Origin: an uncultured Bacteroidales bacterium | Lineage (GTDB): Bacteria; Bacteroidota; Bacteroidia; Bacteroidales; P3 | Direction of reading: 5' to 3' | Assembly: GCA_905236645.1 (NCBI GenBank) | Contig: CAJOMZ010000009.1 | Span: 1-34,147, forward strand | DNA: 34,147 nt | Part shown: piece by piece, positions 1-6,455 of the stretch | How positions within the stretch are numbered: the first letter of the stretch is position 1 | Layout: every line of letters starts with the position of its first letter | Position numbers and translations under genes: made by a program | Notes under the pieces: model-generated | Told to the model about the DNA's origin: nothing | Databases searched by the model: none | What the model saw: only the letters and a program-made list of their open reading frames with translations

Positions 1-381
1 AGCCGTGGCACCCCGCGTATAGCCAACCTGCTGCTGCGCCGTGTGCGCGACTTTGCGCAGGTCAAGGGCGACGGCACCATAACGCTCGACATAGCCCGCT
101 ATGCGCTGCAGGCCCTCAACGTAGACCGCAACGGCCTCGACGAGATGGACATACGCATCCTGTCGACAATCATCGACAAGTTCAAGGGCGGCCCCGTGGG
201 GCTCAACACCATAGCCACCGCCGTCGGCGAGGATGCCGGTACCATCGAGGAGGTCTACGAGCCCTATCTCATTCAGGAGGGCTACATTATGCGCACGCCC
301 CGCGGCCGCGAGGTCACACAGCTCGCCTACCAGCATCTCGGCAAGTTCAGGGCCGGAGGTCCGCAACAGGAAATGTTTTGA
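1..381 (+). CDS. ruvB: RuvB, Holliday junction branch-migration helicase (C-terminal part, 5' end outside window)
   Basis: RuvB is the hexameric AAA+ motor that drives branch migration of Holliday junctions with RuvA, and RuvC then cuts them. The reading frame is open from base 1, so the gene begins upstream and about 126 C-terminal residues are visible. They start in the sensor-2 region ([17 protein letters not shown]), where the arginine of GTPR is the conserved sensor-2 residue. The winged-helix DNA-binding domain follows, with the family signatures [20 protein letters not shown] and [17 protein letters not shown]. The stop codon TGA (379-381) shares its last A with the ATG of the next gene, so the two are probably translationally coupled. 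The conserved C-terminus makes the identification firm. The ATPase motifs lie outside the window. Confidence 0.95.
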   Translation, partial: SRGTPRIANLLLRRVRDFAQVKGDGTITLDIARYALQALNVDRNGLDEMDIRILSTIIDKFKGGPVGLNTIATAVGEDAGTIEEVYEPYLIQEGYIMRTPRGREVTQLAYQHLGKFRAGGPQQEMF

Positions 382-1277
382 TGACTATGAAGAAAGCGGG
401 GCTGATATTGACATTTTTAGTGGCACTCCTGCCTGCTTGGGGACAAAGCAGGAATATGGAGCTGCCGTTTCTGCCATACAGAGCCACCAATCATATCAAA
501 ACCATTCAAGCCTATTCGATAAACGCACAGACGGGCGAGCGAAAGAAAAGCTATACGGAGCATTATGACCGCCGCGGTTATGATGCAGACACCAATTGCA
601 GGAATGTTTACGACAGACAAGGGCGGCTCACGCTTCAGGAGCGTTACCGATGGGTAAGCTCCACGGCCAATCCTACACCTCGTCGTGAGTTGAGCGGAAG
701 GAACAGTCTCGTGTATGCTCCTGACGGCACGGTGGAGTATTACAAGAGTGAGATTTTCGGCGGGCATTATGCTGGTTTGACAGAATACCAATTATATTCG
801 AGCACGGTCCATCCTCGTTTCGGGTTGACCGAACTTGTCTATCTTTGCAAATACAACAATGAATGGGTTGACACTGTTCGTTTATATCGCGAGTACGACT
901 CTGTTGGGAATCTGGTGCGCGAGCTTTGCGATGCCGAAGACGGTTATGAGCGTCGGTTGTACTATGACGCTTCGCGCCGCGTTGTGGCCAGCAGGACCTA
1001 CAATTATGAATCGTGGGACACACTCGACTACAATTACGATTTGCAAGGGAAGCTTGTTTCACAGACAGGGAAACTGTATGACATAGATTACGAAGCCGAT
1101 ATCACCGTATCATTCCGTCCTGACGGCACCGTCAGCGAGCGACGGGAACATTGGATCAATACCGAAGACCCGTCGGAGTTCGAGGACGCTTTTTATCGAT
1201 ATGACGAGCGCGGTTTCCTTGTTTATGAAAAGGATGCCGCCGGCATTAAAGAATTTGAAGTAGAGTATTGGGAATGA
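381..1277 (+). CDS. Secreted YD-repeat-like protein of unknown function
   Basis: The protein has 298 residues and begins at ATG 381, which overlaps the ruvB stop by one base; a TTG one codon upstream is also possible. Residues 1 to about 22 form a signal peptide (MTMKKAG, hydrophobic core LILTFLVALLPA, then WGQ). The mature part is rich in tyrosine and aspartate, with short degenerate repeats of the type YDxxGxL: YDRQGRLTLQERY, YDSVGNLVREL, YDLQGKLVSQ, YDERGFLVYEK. These resemble the YD/RHS repeat that builds beta-rich shells or strands, but the protein is far shorter than an RHS toxin and has no toxin domain. A periplasmic or cell-surface location is inferred. I do not recognise a specific family. 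Base composition is slightly more AT-rich than ruvB. Confidence 0.75.
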   Translation: MTMKKAGLILTFLVALLPAWGQSRNMELPFLPYRATNHIKTIQAYSINAQTGERKKSYTEHYDRRGYDADTNCRNVYDRQGRLTLQERYRWVSSTANPTPRRELSGRNSLVYAPDGTVEYYKSEIFGGHYAGLTEYQLYSSTVHPRFGLTELVYLCKYNNEWVDTVRLYREYDSVGNLVRELCDAEDGYERRLYYDASRRVVASRTYNYESWDTLDYNYDLQGKLVSQTGKLYDIDYEADITVSFRPDGTVSERREHWINTEDPSEFEDAFYRYDERGFLVYEKDAAGIKEFEVEYWE

Positions 1278-1318
1278 AAATATAGAAGTAATATGCCGAC
1301 ACGTTGCAGAGGAATTGC

Positions 1319-1435
1319 ACGTTGCGGCGGATTTGCAATCCGACGCACCTTAATATAAGGATTTGCAATCCGCACAAATTTAGAATCAAAAAAAGAGAAA
1401 TATGCTGACACTGATTAAGAATATCAAGGAACTGG
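1319..1435. repeat. 117-bp direct repeat, left copy (upstream of TIR-Sel1 gene)
   Basis: This segment matches 3059-3175 over 117 positions with one visible mismatch (C at 1336, T at 3076). It holds two near-palindromes GGATTTGCAATCC (1329-1341 and 1359-1371), then an A-rich stretch and the first 11 codons of hutI. Weaker similarity continues to the left: ATATGCNGACAC occurs at 1291, 1400, 3037 and 3140, so each junction carries a pair of hutI-start-like words 103-109 bp apart. The two copies are offset by exactly 1,740 bp and bracket the TIR-Sel1 gene. Confidence 0.9.
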
Positions 1436-1467
1436 AGACTGGCAGATACTTAACCTGTAAAAAATAA
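1402..1467 (+). pseudogene. Duplicated 5' fragment of hutI (21 codons)
   Basis: An ATG at 1402 opens a frame whose first 11 residues, MLTLIKNIKEL, are identical to the N-terminus of the intact hutI at 3142. After base 1435 the sequence diverges and the frame ends at TAA 1465-1467, five bases before the TIR-Sel1 start. It is a by-product of the direct repeat. If translated, it would act as a short leader peptide just upstream of the TIR-Sel1 gene. Confidence 0.75.
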
Positions 1468-1471
1468 CGAT

Positions 1472-3025
1472 ATGACATACGACGTATTTATAAGCTATTC
1501 GCACAAAGATATTGTCATTGCCGACCGTGTCTGCGCCGCCTTCGATGCCGCTGGCATCAGTTACTTCATCGACCGGCAGGGTATCGCCGGCGGTATGGAT
1601 TTTCCCAAGGTGTTGGCTCCCGCCATCAGGGAGAGCGAGGTGTTTCTGCTGCTGGCCAGCGAGAATGCCTACCAGTCGCCAGTTACCAACCGCGAAATAG
1701 TCTTCGCCTTCAACAAGAAACGAGGTGAGAAGCTGTTACCCTACATCATCGATGGCAGCGTTCTGCCCGAAGAGGTAGAGTTCCTCTTCTCCAGCACCAA
1801 CTGGCGCACAATGCACGAGCACCCCATCGCCTCTGTGCTGGTCGACGACGTGCTCCGTCTGCTGGGCCGCCAGCGGCGTGTGCAGGCTGCACCGCAGTCC
1901 CCACGCCGCCACACGCAGGAGGAACTGCAGGAGATGTACCGCAAAGGGAACGAATATTACGATGCCAAGCAGTACAAGAAAGCGGTAGAATGGTACCGAA
2001 AGGCCGCCGAGCAGGGATATGACGCTGCGCAGTATAACCTCGGCTTTATGTACCGGAATGGCTATGGCGTGACGCAGGACTATGACGAGGCGGTGCGTTG
2101 GTACCGCAAGGCCGCCGAACAGGGATATACCGGTGCACAGAACAGCCTCGGCTTTATGTACCAGATTGGCTATGGCGTGACGCAGGACTATGGCGAGGCG
2201 GTGCGGTGGTACCGCAAGGCCGCCGAGCAGGGGAATGCCGGTGCGCAGTGCAACCTCGGCAATATGTACAGTAACGGCTATGGCGTGAAGCAGAACTATG
2301 GCGAGGCGGTGCGGTGGTACCGCAAGGCCGCCGAGCAAGGGAATGCTGCTGCGCAGAACAGCCTCGGCTTTATGTACCGAAAAGGCTTTGGCGTGTCGCA
2401 GGACTACGGAGAGGCGGTGCTGTGGTATCGCAAGGGCGCCGAGCAGGGGGACGCCGCTGCGCAGTATAACCTTGGCGATATGTACAGGAATGGCTATGGC
2501 GTGTCGCAGGACTACGGTGAGGCAATGCTGTGGTTCCGCAAGGCCGCAGTGCAAGGGTATGCCGCTGCACAGAACGACATCGGCTTTATGTACCAGAATG
2601 GCTATGGCGTGCCGCAGGAATACAGCGAGGCGTTGCGTTGGTATCACAAGGCCGCCGAGCAGGGATATGCCGGCGCGCAGAATAGCCTTGGCTTTATGTA
2701 CCAGAATGGCTATGGCGTGCCGCAGGAATACAGCGAGGCAGTGCGTTGGTACTTCAAGGCCGCCAAGCAGGGGTATGACGCTGCGCAGTATAACCTTGGC
2801 TATATGTACCGGAATGGCTATGGCGTGCCGCAGGACTACGGCGAGGCGGTGCGTTGGTACCGCAAGGCCGCCGGGCAGGGGCGTGCCGTTGCGCAGTATA
2901 GCCTTGCGCTTTGCTATAAGAACGGACAAGGTGTGTCAAAAGACTTGAGCGAGGCCCGCCGCTGGCTCCAGAAGGCAGCCGACAAAGGTTTTGAAAATGC
3001 CAAAGAACTGCTACGGAAGTTATAG
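1472..3025 (+). CDS. TIR domain protein with nine Sel1-like repeats
   Basis: This 517-residue protein has an N-terminal TIR domain of about 135 residues. It opens with the typical box 1 (YDVFISYSHKD) and has RESEVFLLLASENAYQSPVTNRE in the middle; E75 sits where the catalytic glutamate of NAD-cleaving TIR enzymes is found. A linker of about 30 residues is followed by a half repeat and nine consecutive 36-residue Sel1-like repeats (residues 183-506; pattern AAQxxLGxMYxNGYGVxQDYxEAVRWYRKAAEQG). Sel1 solenoids bind proteins or ligands. There is no signal peptide or membrane segment, so a cytoplasmic location is inferred. Bacterial TIR proteins often serve in abortive anti-phage immunity, while others are effectors or scaffolds, and the sequence cannot decide between them. 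The gene is flanked by 117-bp direct repeats, as if inserted in front of hutI. Its near-identical repeats suggest recent expansion. Confidence 0.88.
   Translation: MTYDVFISYSHKDIVIADRVCAAFDAAGISYFIDRQGIAGGMDFPKVLAPAIRESEVFLLLASENAYQSPVTNREIVFAFNKKRGEKLLPYIIDGSVLPEEVEFLFSSTNWRTMHEHPIASVLVDDVLRLLGRQRRVQAAPQSPRRHTQEELQEMYRKGNEYYDAKQYKKAVEWYRKAAEQGYDAAQYNLGFMYRNGYGVTQDYDEAVRWYRKAAEQGYTGAQNSLGFMYQIGYGVTQDYGEAVRWYRKAAEQGNAGAQCNLGNMYSNGYGVKQNYGEAVRWYRKAAEQGNAAAQNSLGFMYRKGFGVSQDYGEAVLWYRKGAEQGDAAAQYNLGDMYRNGYGVSQDYGEAMLWFRKAAVQGYAAAQNDIGFMYQNGYGVPQEYSEALRWYHKAAEQGYAGAQNSLGFMYQNGYGVPQEYSEAVRWYFKAAKQGYDAAQYNLGYMYRNGYGVPQDYGEAVRWYRKAAGQGRAVAQYSLALCYKNGQGVSKDLSEARRWLQKAADKGFENAKELLRKL
2018..2989 (+). repeat. 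Nine tandem 108-bp coding repeats (Sel1-like)
   Basis: The Sel1 part of the gene consists of nine in-frame units of 108 bp that remain very similar as DNA, for example GGCTATGGCGTG and GCGGTGCGTTGGTACCG recur with few changes. Such uniform units can gain or lose copies by slippage or unequal recombination, so length variation between strains, and collapse in short-read assemblies, should be expected. Confidence 0.9.
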
Positions 3026-3058
3026 AAAACAGATAGATATGCAGACACTAATAAAAAA

Positions 3059-3175
3059 ACGTTGCGGCGGATTTGTAATCCGACGCACCTTAATATAAGG
3101 ATTTGCAATCCGCACAAATTTAGAATCAAAAAAAGAGAAATATGCTGACACTGATTAAGAATATCAAGGAACTGG
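3059..3175. repeat. 117-bp direct repeat, right copy (contains the real hutI start)
   Basis: This is the partner of the copy at 1319-1435. It contains the hutI start codon (3142) and its first 11 codons. It also carries the pair of palindromic words, GGATTTGTAATCC at 3069-3081 and GGATTTGCAATCC at 3099-3111. Recombination between the two copies would delete the TIR-Sel1 gene and leave hutI intact behind the YD-repeat gene. Confidence 0.9.
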
Positions 3176-4395
3176 TGGGAGTGGAGAGCACCCCGCAGTT
3201 GCGCAAGCAAGGTAAAGAGATGGCACAGTTGGAGACCATCAAGGACGCCTATTTGCTTATTGAGGACGATAAGATCAAGGCCTTCGGAACGATGGAGGCG
3301 GAAAGCGGAGAGTGGAAAGCGGAAAGCGGCGCGGATCTTGTGATCGATGCCACGGGACGTATGGTCTTCCCGTCGTTCTGCGATTCGCACACGCACATTG
3401 TCTATGCCAACTCGCGCGAGCACGAGTTTGTCGACAAGATACGCGGCCTCAGCTACGAGGAGATAGCCAAGAGGGGAGGAGGCATCCTCAACTCGGCCAA
3501 GGCGACGGCGGCGGCCTCGGAGGAGGAGCTTTATGATATGGCCTGGCAGCGCCTTGAGGAGGTGATGCGTCTGGGTACCGGCGCCATCGAGATAAAGAGC
3601 GGCTACGGCCTGTCGACTGAGAGCGAGCTGAAGCTGCTGCGTGTCATCCGCCGCCTTAAGGAGACTTCGCCTCTGACCATCAAGTCGAACTTCCTCGGGG
3701 CCCACGGCATACCTATGGAGTATCGCGGGCACCAGGAGGACTATGTGGATTTGGTGATCAACGAGATGATTCCACGTGTGGCTGACGAAGGGCTGGCCGA
3801 CTTTGTCGACGTGTTCTGCGACCAGGGCTTTTTCACCGTCGAGGACACCGCCCGCATATTGGAGGCTGGCATCAAACACGGTATGCGGCCCAAGATCCAC
3901 GCCAACGAGATGGCCGTCTCGGGCGGCGTGCAGGTGGGCGTGAAATACGGTGCCATATCGGTCGACCACTTGGAGCAGATGGGCGACGCCGAGATAGAGT
4001 GCTTGAAGGGCACCGAGACGATGCCGACCATCCTGCCTGGCTGTGCCTTCTTCCTCAACCTGCCGCTCTCGCCGGCACGCAAGATGATTGAGGCCGGCCT
4101 GCCGGTGGCTATGGCTTCGGACTTTAATCCCGGCACCTCGCCGTCGGGCAATATGCAGCTCATCCTTTCGATGGCCTGCATCCGCTACCGCCTTACGCCC
4201 GAAGAGGCTTTGAACGCCACCACTCTCAACACCGCCTACGCTATGGGTGTGAGCGACGAAGTGGGCAGCATTGCCGTCGGTAAGAAGGCCAACTTCTATA
4301 TCACCAAGCCTGTTCCGAGCTATGAGTATATGCCTTACTCGTATGGCGAGAACAAGGTGGAGACAGTGTTTCTTAATGGGAAAAAGTATGTATAA
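3142..4395 (+). CDS. hutI: Imidazolonepropionase (histidine degradation)
   Basis: HutI hydrolyses 4-imidazolone-5-propanoate to N-formimidoyl-L-glutamate, the third step of histidine breakdown, in the cytoplasm. The 417-residue length is normal for the family. The amidohydrolase metal motif HTH is at residues 83-85 in FCDSHTHIVYANSREHEF. Further family signatures are GAIEIKSGYGLSTESELK, FLGAHGIPMEY, KIHANEMAVSGGVQVG, SVDHLE and the late catalytic segment MASDFNPGTSPSGNM. The start at 3142 gives the usual short N-terminal beta segment (MLTLIKNIKEL). No other hut gene is visible here. An odd stretch, MEAESGEWKAESG (about 51-63), is encoded by a purine-rich internal repeat. It falls in a loop before the conserved DATGRMVFPSFCD segment and should be tolerated. 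Confidence 0.95.
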   Translation: MLTLIKNIKELVGVESTPQLRKQGKEMAQLETIKDAYLLIEDDKIKAFGTMEAESGEWKAESGADLVIDATGRMVFPSFCDSHTHIVYANSREHEFVDKIRGLSYEEIAKRGGGILNSAKATAAASEEELYDMAWQRLEEVMRLGTGAIEIKSGYGLSTESELKLLRVIRRLKETSPLTIKSNFLGAHGIPMEYRGHQEDYVDLVINEMIPRVADEGLADFVDVFCDQGFFTVEDTARILEAGIKHGMRPKIHANEMAVSGGVQVGVKYGAISVDHLEQMGDAEIECLKGTETMPTILPGCAFFLNLPLSPARKMIEAGLPVAMASDFNPGTSPSGNMQLILSMACIRYRLTPEEALNATTLNTAYAMGVSDEVGSIAVGKKANFYITKPVPSYEYMPYSYGENKVETVFLNGKKYV

Positions 4396-4396
4396 T

Positions 4397-4473
4397 GGAG
4401 TTATGGGAAGTTAAGGGACGGATGTGACGACTTCTTCTGTATTGCCACTTAACCCCTTGCCTTCCAACTCCCC
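4397..4473. repeat. Imperfect inverted repeat filling the hutI-ABC spacer
   Basis: The spacer is purine-rich on its left (GGAGTT, GGGAAG, TTAAGGG from 4397) and pyrimidine-rich on its right (CTTAACCCC, CTTCC, AACTCC up to 4471). Successive words pair in order: GGAGTT with AACTCC, GGAAG with CTTCC, GTTAAG with CTTAAC. The RNA could fold into a long imperfect hairpin. There is no T-tract, so it is not a classical terminator. It resembles in design, not sequence, the spacers of the hydrogenase operon. Confidence 0.6.
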
Positions 4474-4481
4474 ACAAAAAT

Positions 4482-5144
4482 ATGTCACTTATGATTAAGG
4501 TTGAAAACATATGCAAATCGTACGGCTCGCTGCAGGTGCTGAAGGATGTTAGCCTGACAGTTGCGCCGGGCGAGGTTGTGTCGATAGTCGGTGCCTCGGG
4601 TGCCGGCAAGACGACGCTGCTTCAGATTATGGGCACCCTCGACCGCCCGGACAGCGGCACGGTGAGGGTAAAAGACACCGACATTACGCGGTTGTCGGAG
4701 CGCGAGCTGTCGCGGTTCCGCAATCAGAATATCGGCTTTGTGTTCCAGTTCCACAACCTGCTGCCGGAGTTCACCGCATTGGAGAATGTTTGTATGCCGG
4801 CATTGGTGGGCGGCAGGACGATGGAACAGGCAAAGCCCGAAGCAATGTCGCTGCTGGAGTTCCTGAACCTGGCGGACCGTGCCGGCCACAAGCCCTCGGA
4901 GCTGTCGGGCGGCGAGCAGCAGCGCGTGGCGGTGGCCAGGGCACTGATGAACAATCCCGCCGTGGTGCTTGCCGACGAGCCGTCGGGCAACCTGGATTCG
5001 GTCCACGCGCGCGAGTTGCACGAACTCTTCTTCAGGCTTCGCGACCACTACCGCCAGACTTTCGTCATTGTGACCCACAACCGCGAGTTGGCAGAGATGT
5101 CCGACCGTCAGATAACCATCAAGGACGGTGGCGTCGAGTGTTGA
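4482..5144 (+). CDS. ABC transporter ATP-binding protein (LolD/MacB type)
   Basis: This 220-residue cytoplasmic ATPase has all nucleotide-binding motifs: Walker A GASGAGKT (37-44), Q-loop at about 89 (FVFQFHN), signature LSGGEQQR (141-148), Walker B VVLADEP (161-167), D-loop SGNLDS and the H-loop histidine in VIVTHN. The short length, the sequence [22 protein letters not shown] and the H-loop context match the LolD/MacB/FtsE branch, which powers lipoprotein release or mechanotransmission at the outer membrane, not import. No permease gene is adjacent, so the partner must lie elsewhere and the substrate cannot be stated. ATG 4482 is taken as the start; a second ATG three codons later is possible. 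The next gene starts 24 nt after the stop. Confidence 0.88.
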   Translation: MSLMIKVENICKSYGSLQVLKDVSLTVAPGEVVSIVGASGAGKTTLLQIMGTLDRPDSGTVRVKDTDITRLSERELSRFRNQNIGFVFQFHNLLPEFTALENVCMPALVGGRTMEQAKPEAMSLLEFLNLADRAGHKPSELSGGEQQRVAVARALMNNPAVVLADEPSGNLDSVHARELHELFFRLRDHYRQTFVIVTHNRELAEMSDRQITIKDGGVEC

Positions 5145-5168
5145 ATCAGTTAAATCTTTTTTTTTTGT

Positions 5169-6023
5169 ATGATAGTAAACAAGGATAAGCAGGACAAGAG
5201 AAACTACCGTTTCGGCGACCACAGCCGTGCCGAGCGTGGAGAAAGGGATGAAAACCAATCGTTTCACGTGAAACATAGCAAGCCCGAGAAGCTTCAGATA
5301 GTGTGCGGAATGCGTCCGGTAATGGAGGCAATAGCATCAGGCAAGCAGATAGATAAAATAATGCTGCAGAGCAACTTGGAAGGCCAACTTGCACAGGAGC
5401 TCAGGGCTATGATACGTGAGGCGGGCCTGCCGGTGCAGTATGTGCCGGCCGAGAAGCTGAACAGAATGACCGACAGTAACCATCAAGGTGTGGTGGCTAC
5501 TATTTCGCCCATAGCGTTTTGCGATTTTGCAGAGTTGCTGCAGCGCCTGTTGGACGACGGCAAGACACCGTTTATCCTTCTGTTGGATCATATTACCGAT
5601 GTGCGCAACTTGGGCGCCATTGTGCGCACGGCCGAGTGTGCCGGCATCGATGCCGTTGTGGTGCCCGACCGTGGCAGTGCTCAGATTAACGAGGATGCCA
5701 TCAAATGCTCGTCGGGTGCCCTGCTGAGGATGCCGATATGCCGTGAGCAGAATTTCAAGACGGTCCTCAACCTGGCCCGCCAGTCGGGACTTACGGTCTG
5801 CGCCGCAACGGAGAAGGGGGCAACGGACTATCTGTCAGTGGATTTTACGCGACCAATGCTGCTTATAATGGGCTCGGAAGATACGGGTATTTCATCCGAT
5901 TTGCTCAAGCTGTCGGATGTCAGGGCCCGCCTGCCGATTTGTGGCGATGTCCAGTCGCTCAATGTGTCGGTGGCCGCAGGTGTTTTTATGTATGAGATGA
6001 TGCGTCAACGCAACGTGAAATAG
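5169..6023 (+). CDS. rlmB: TrmH/SpoU-family RNA 2'-O-methyltransferase, RlmB type
   Basis: RlmB-type SPOUT enzymes methylate a ribose 2'-OH in 23S rRNA (G2251 in E. coli) using SAM. The 284-residue protein has an N-terminal substrate-binding domain (LQIVCGMRPVMEAI to about residue 115). The knotted catalytic domain follows, with motif 1 NLGAIVRTAECAGID, motif 2 MGSEDTGIS and motif 3 LNVSVAAGVFMYE. About 37 charged residues precede the normal start of the fold (MIVNKDKQDKRN to HSKPEK). This extension contains SFHVKH, which is encoded by a parS-like palindrome. ATG 5169 is the only in-frame ATG upstream of the conserved domain, because the next one, in CGMRP, would cut the first beta strand. 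A T-rich tract precedes the start. The family is certain; the exact target base is inferred. Confidence 0.9.
   Translation: MIVNKDKQDKRNYRFGDHSRAERGERDENQSFHVKHSKPEKLQIVCGMRPVMEAIASGKQIDKIMLQSNLEGQLAQELRAMIREAGLPVQYVPAEKLNRMTDSNHQGVVATISPIAFCDFAELLQRLLDDGKTPFILLLDHITDVRNLGAIVRTAECAGIDAVVVPDRGSAQINEDAIKCSSGALLRMPICREQNFKTVLNLARQSGLTVCAATEKGATDYLSVDFTRPMLLIMGSEDTGISSDLLKLSDVRARLPICGDVQSLNVSVAAGVFMYEMMRQRNVK
5260..5275. promoter_or_regulatory. parS-like ParB-binding palindrome inside rlmB
   Basis: The sequence CGTTTCACGTGAAACA contains a perfect 14-bp palindrome (GTTTCACGTGAAAC, 5261-5274). It matches the well-known bacterial parS consensus TGTTTCACGTGAAACA at 15 of 16 positions, differing only in the first base. 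parS sites are bound by ParB for chromosome segregation, lie mostly near the replication origin and are often embedded in genes. A perfect 14-mer palindrome of exactly this sequence is unlikely by chance. ParB binding itself is inferred. Confidence 0.75.
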
Positions 6024-6048
6024 GTCACGGCTATAAACATACAACTTC

Positions 6049-6083
6049 AAAACACCGCACTGTTTTTGTGTGGTGTTTTTTTT
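6049..6083 (+). terminator. Intrinsic terminator after rlmB
   Basis: A stem ACACCGCAC (6052-6060) pairs with GTGTGGTGT (6068-6076) with one G-U pair. The loop is TGTTTTT and a run of eight Ts follows (6076-6083). It lies about 30 nt after the rlmB stop codon and closes the upstream gene group. Confidence 0.85.
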
Positions 6084-6357
6084 GCTTTATAAATGTGTTT
6101 GATAACCAGGCTGCTAAGGGTTAGAGTGTGTTTTTTATGAATTTTTAACTGAATTTTTAAAACTTTTTGTGCCTGAAAATGCACTTATAGGATTGAGACG
6201 CTCTTTTCCGAGTGTATGACGGTGCGGTTTTGGAATATGTGCTGACAAGATGAGAATGTGTGTTGTGTAAGGAGTTGAAATTTAATGCGATAAAATATTT
6301 TTTAAACTTTTTATATATAATTTTATCAAAAAAGATTTTTATAATGTTTTTTTTGTG

Positions 6358-6365
6358 TAACTTTG
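6358..6365 (+). promoter_or_regulatory. Promoter -7 box for the giant T9SS gene
   Basis: TAACTTTG fits the Bacteroidota -7 consensus TAnnTTTG and lies 90 nt before the ATG at 6456. The expected -33 position shows only a T-run (6336-6340), so the -33 element is weak. It predicts a leader of about 85 nt, rich in A and T just before the start codon. Confidence 0.55.
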
Positions 6366-6455
6366 TATGTTGGTTTTATGCTGCCAAAGCTGTTTTTGGC
6401 GGTGTTTATGTTGAATGCAAATGTATGATATAGAATAAAATAAAATAGTTATTAT

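Larger units (their letters stand above)
6024..6455. other. AT-rich gene-free gap upstream of the giant gene
   Basis: These 432 bases hold the rlmB terminator at the left end and a promoter-like box near 6358 at the right end. In between, the sequence is very AT-rich with many T-runs (6120-6360) and shows no open frame of interest. I see no strong hairpin apart from the terminator. Confidence 0.7.

Noticed and set aside
2018-2989. Regular 108-bp repeats as a CRISPR-like array
   Set aside because: The units are contiguous, in frame and code for Sel1 repeats; there are no unique spacers.
1736-3969. Minus-strand frames of 397 and 351 codons opposite the TIR-Sel1 and hutI genes
   Set aside because: The first only mirrors the 108-bp repeats and the second mirrors hutI; neither has family features or a promoter.
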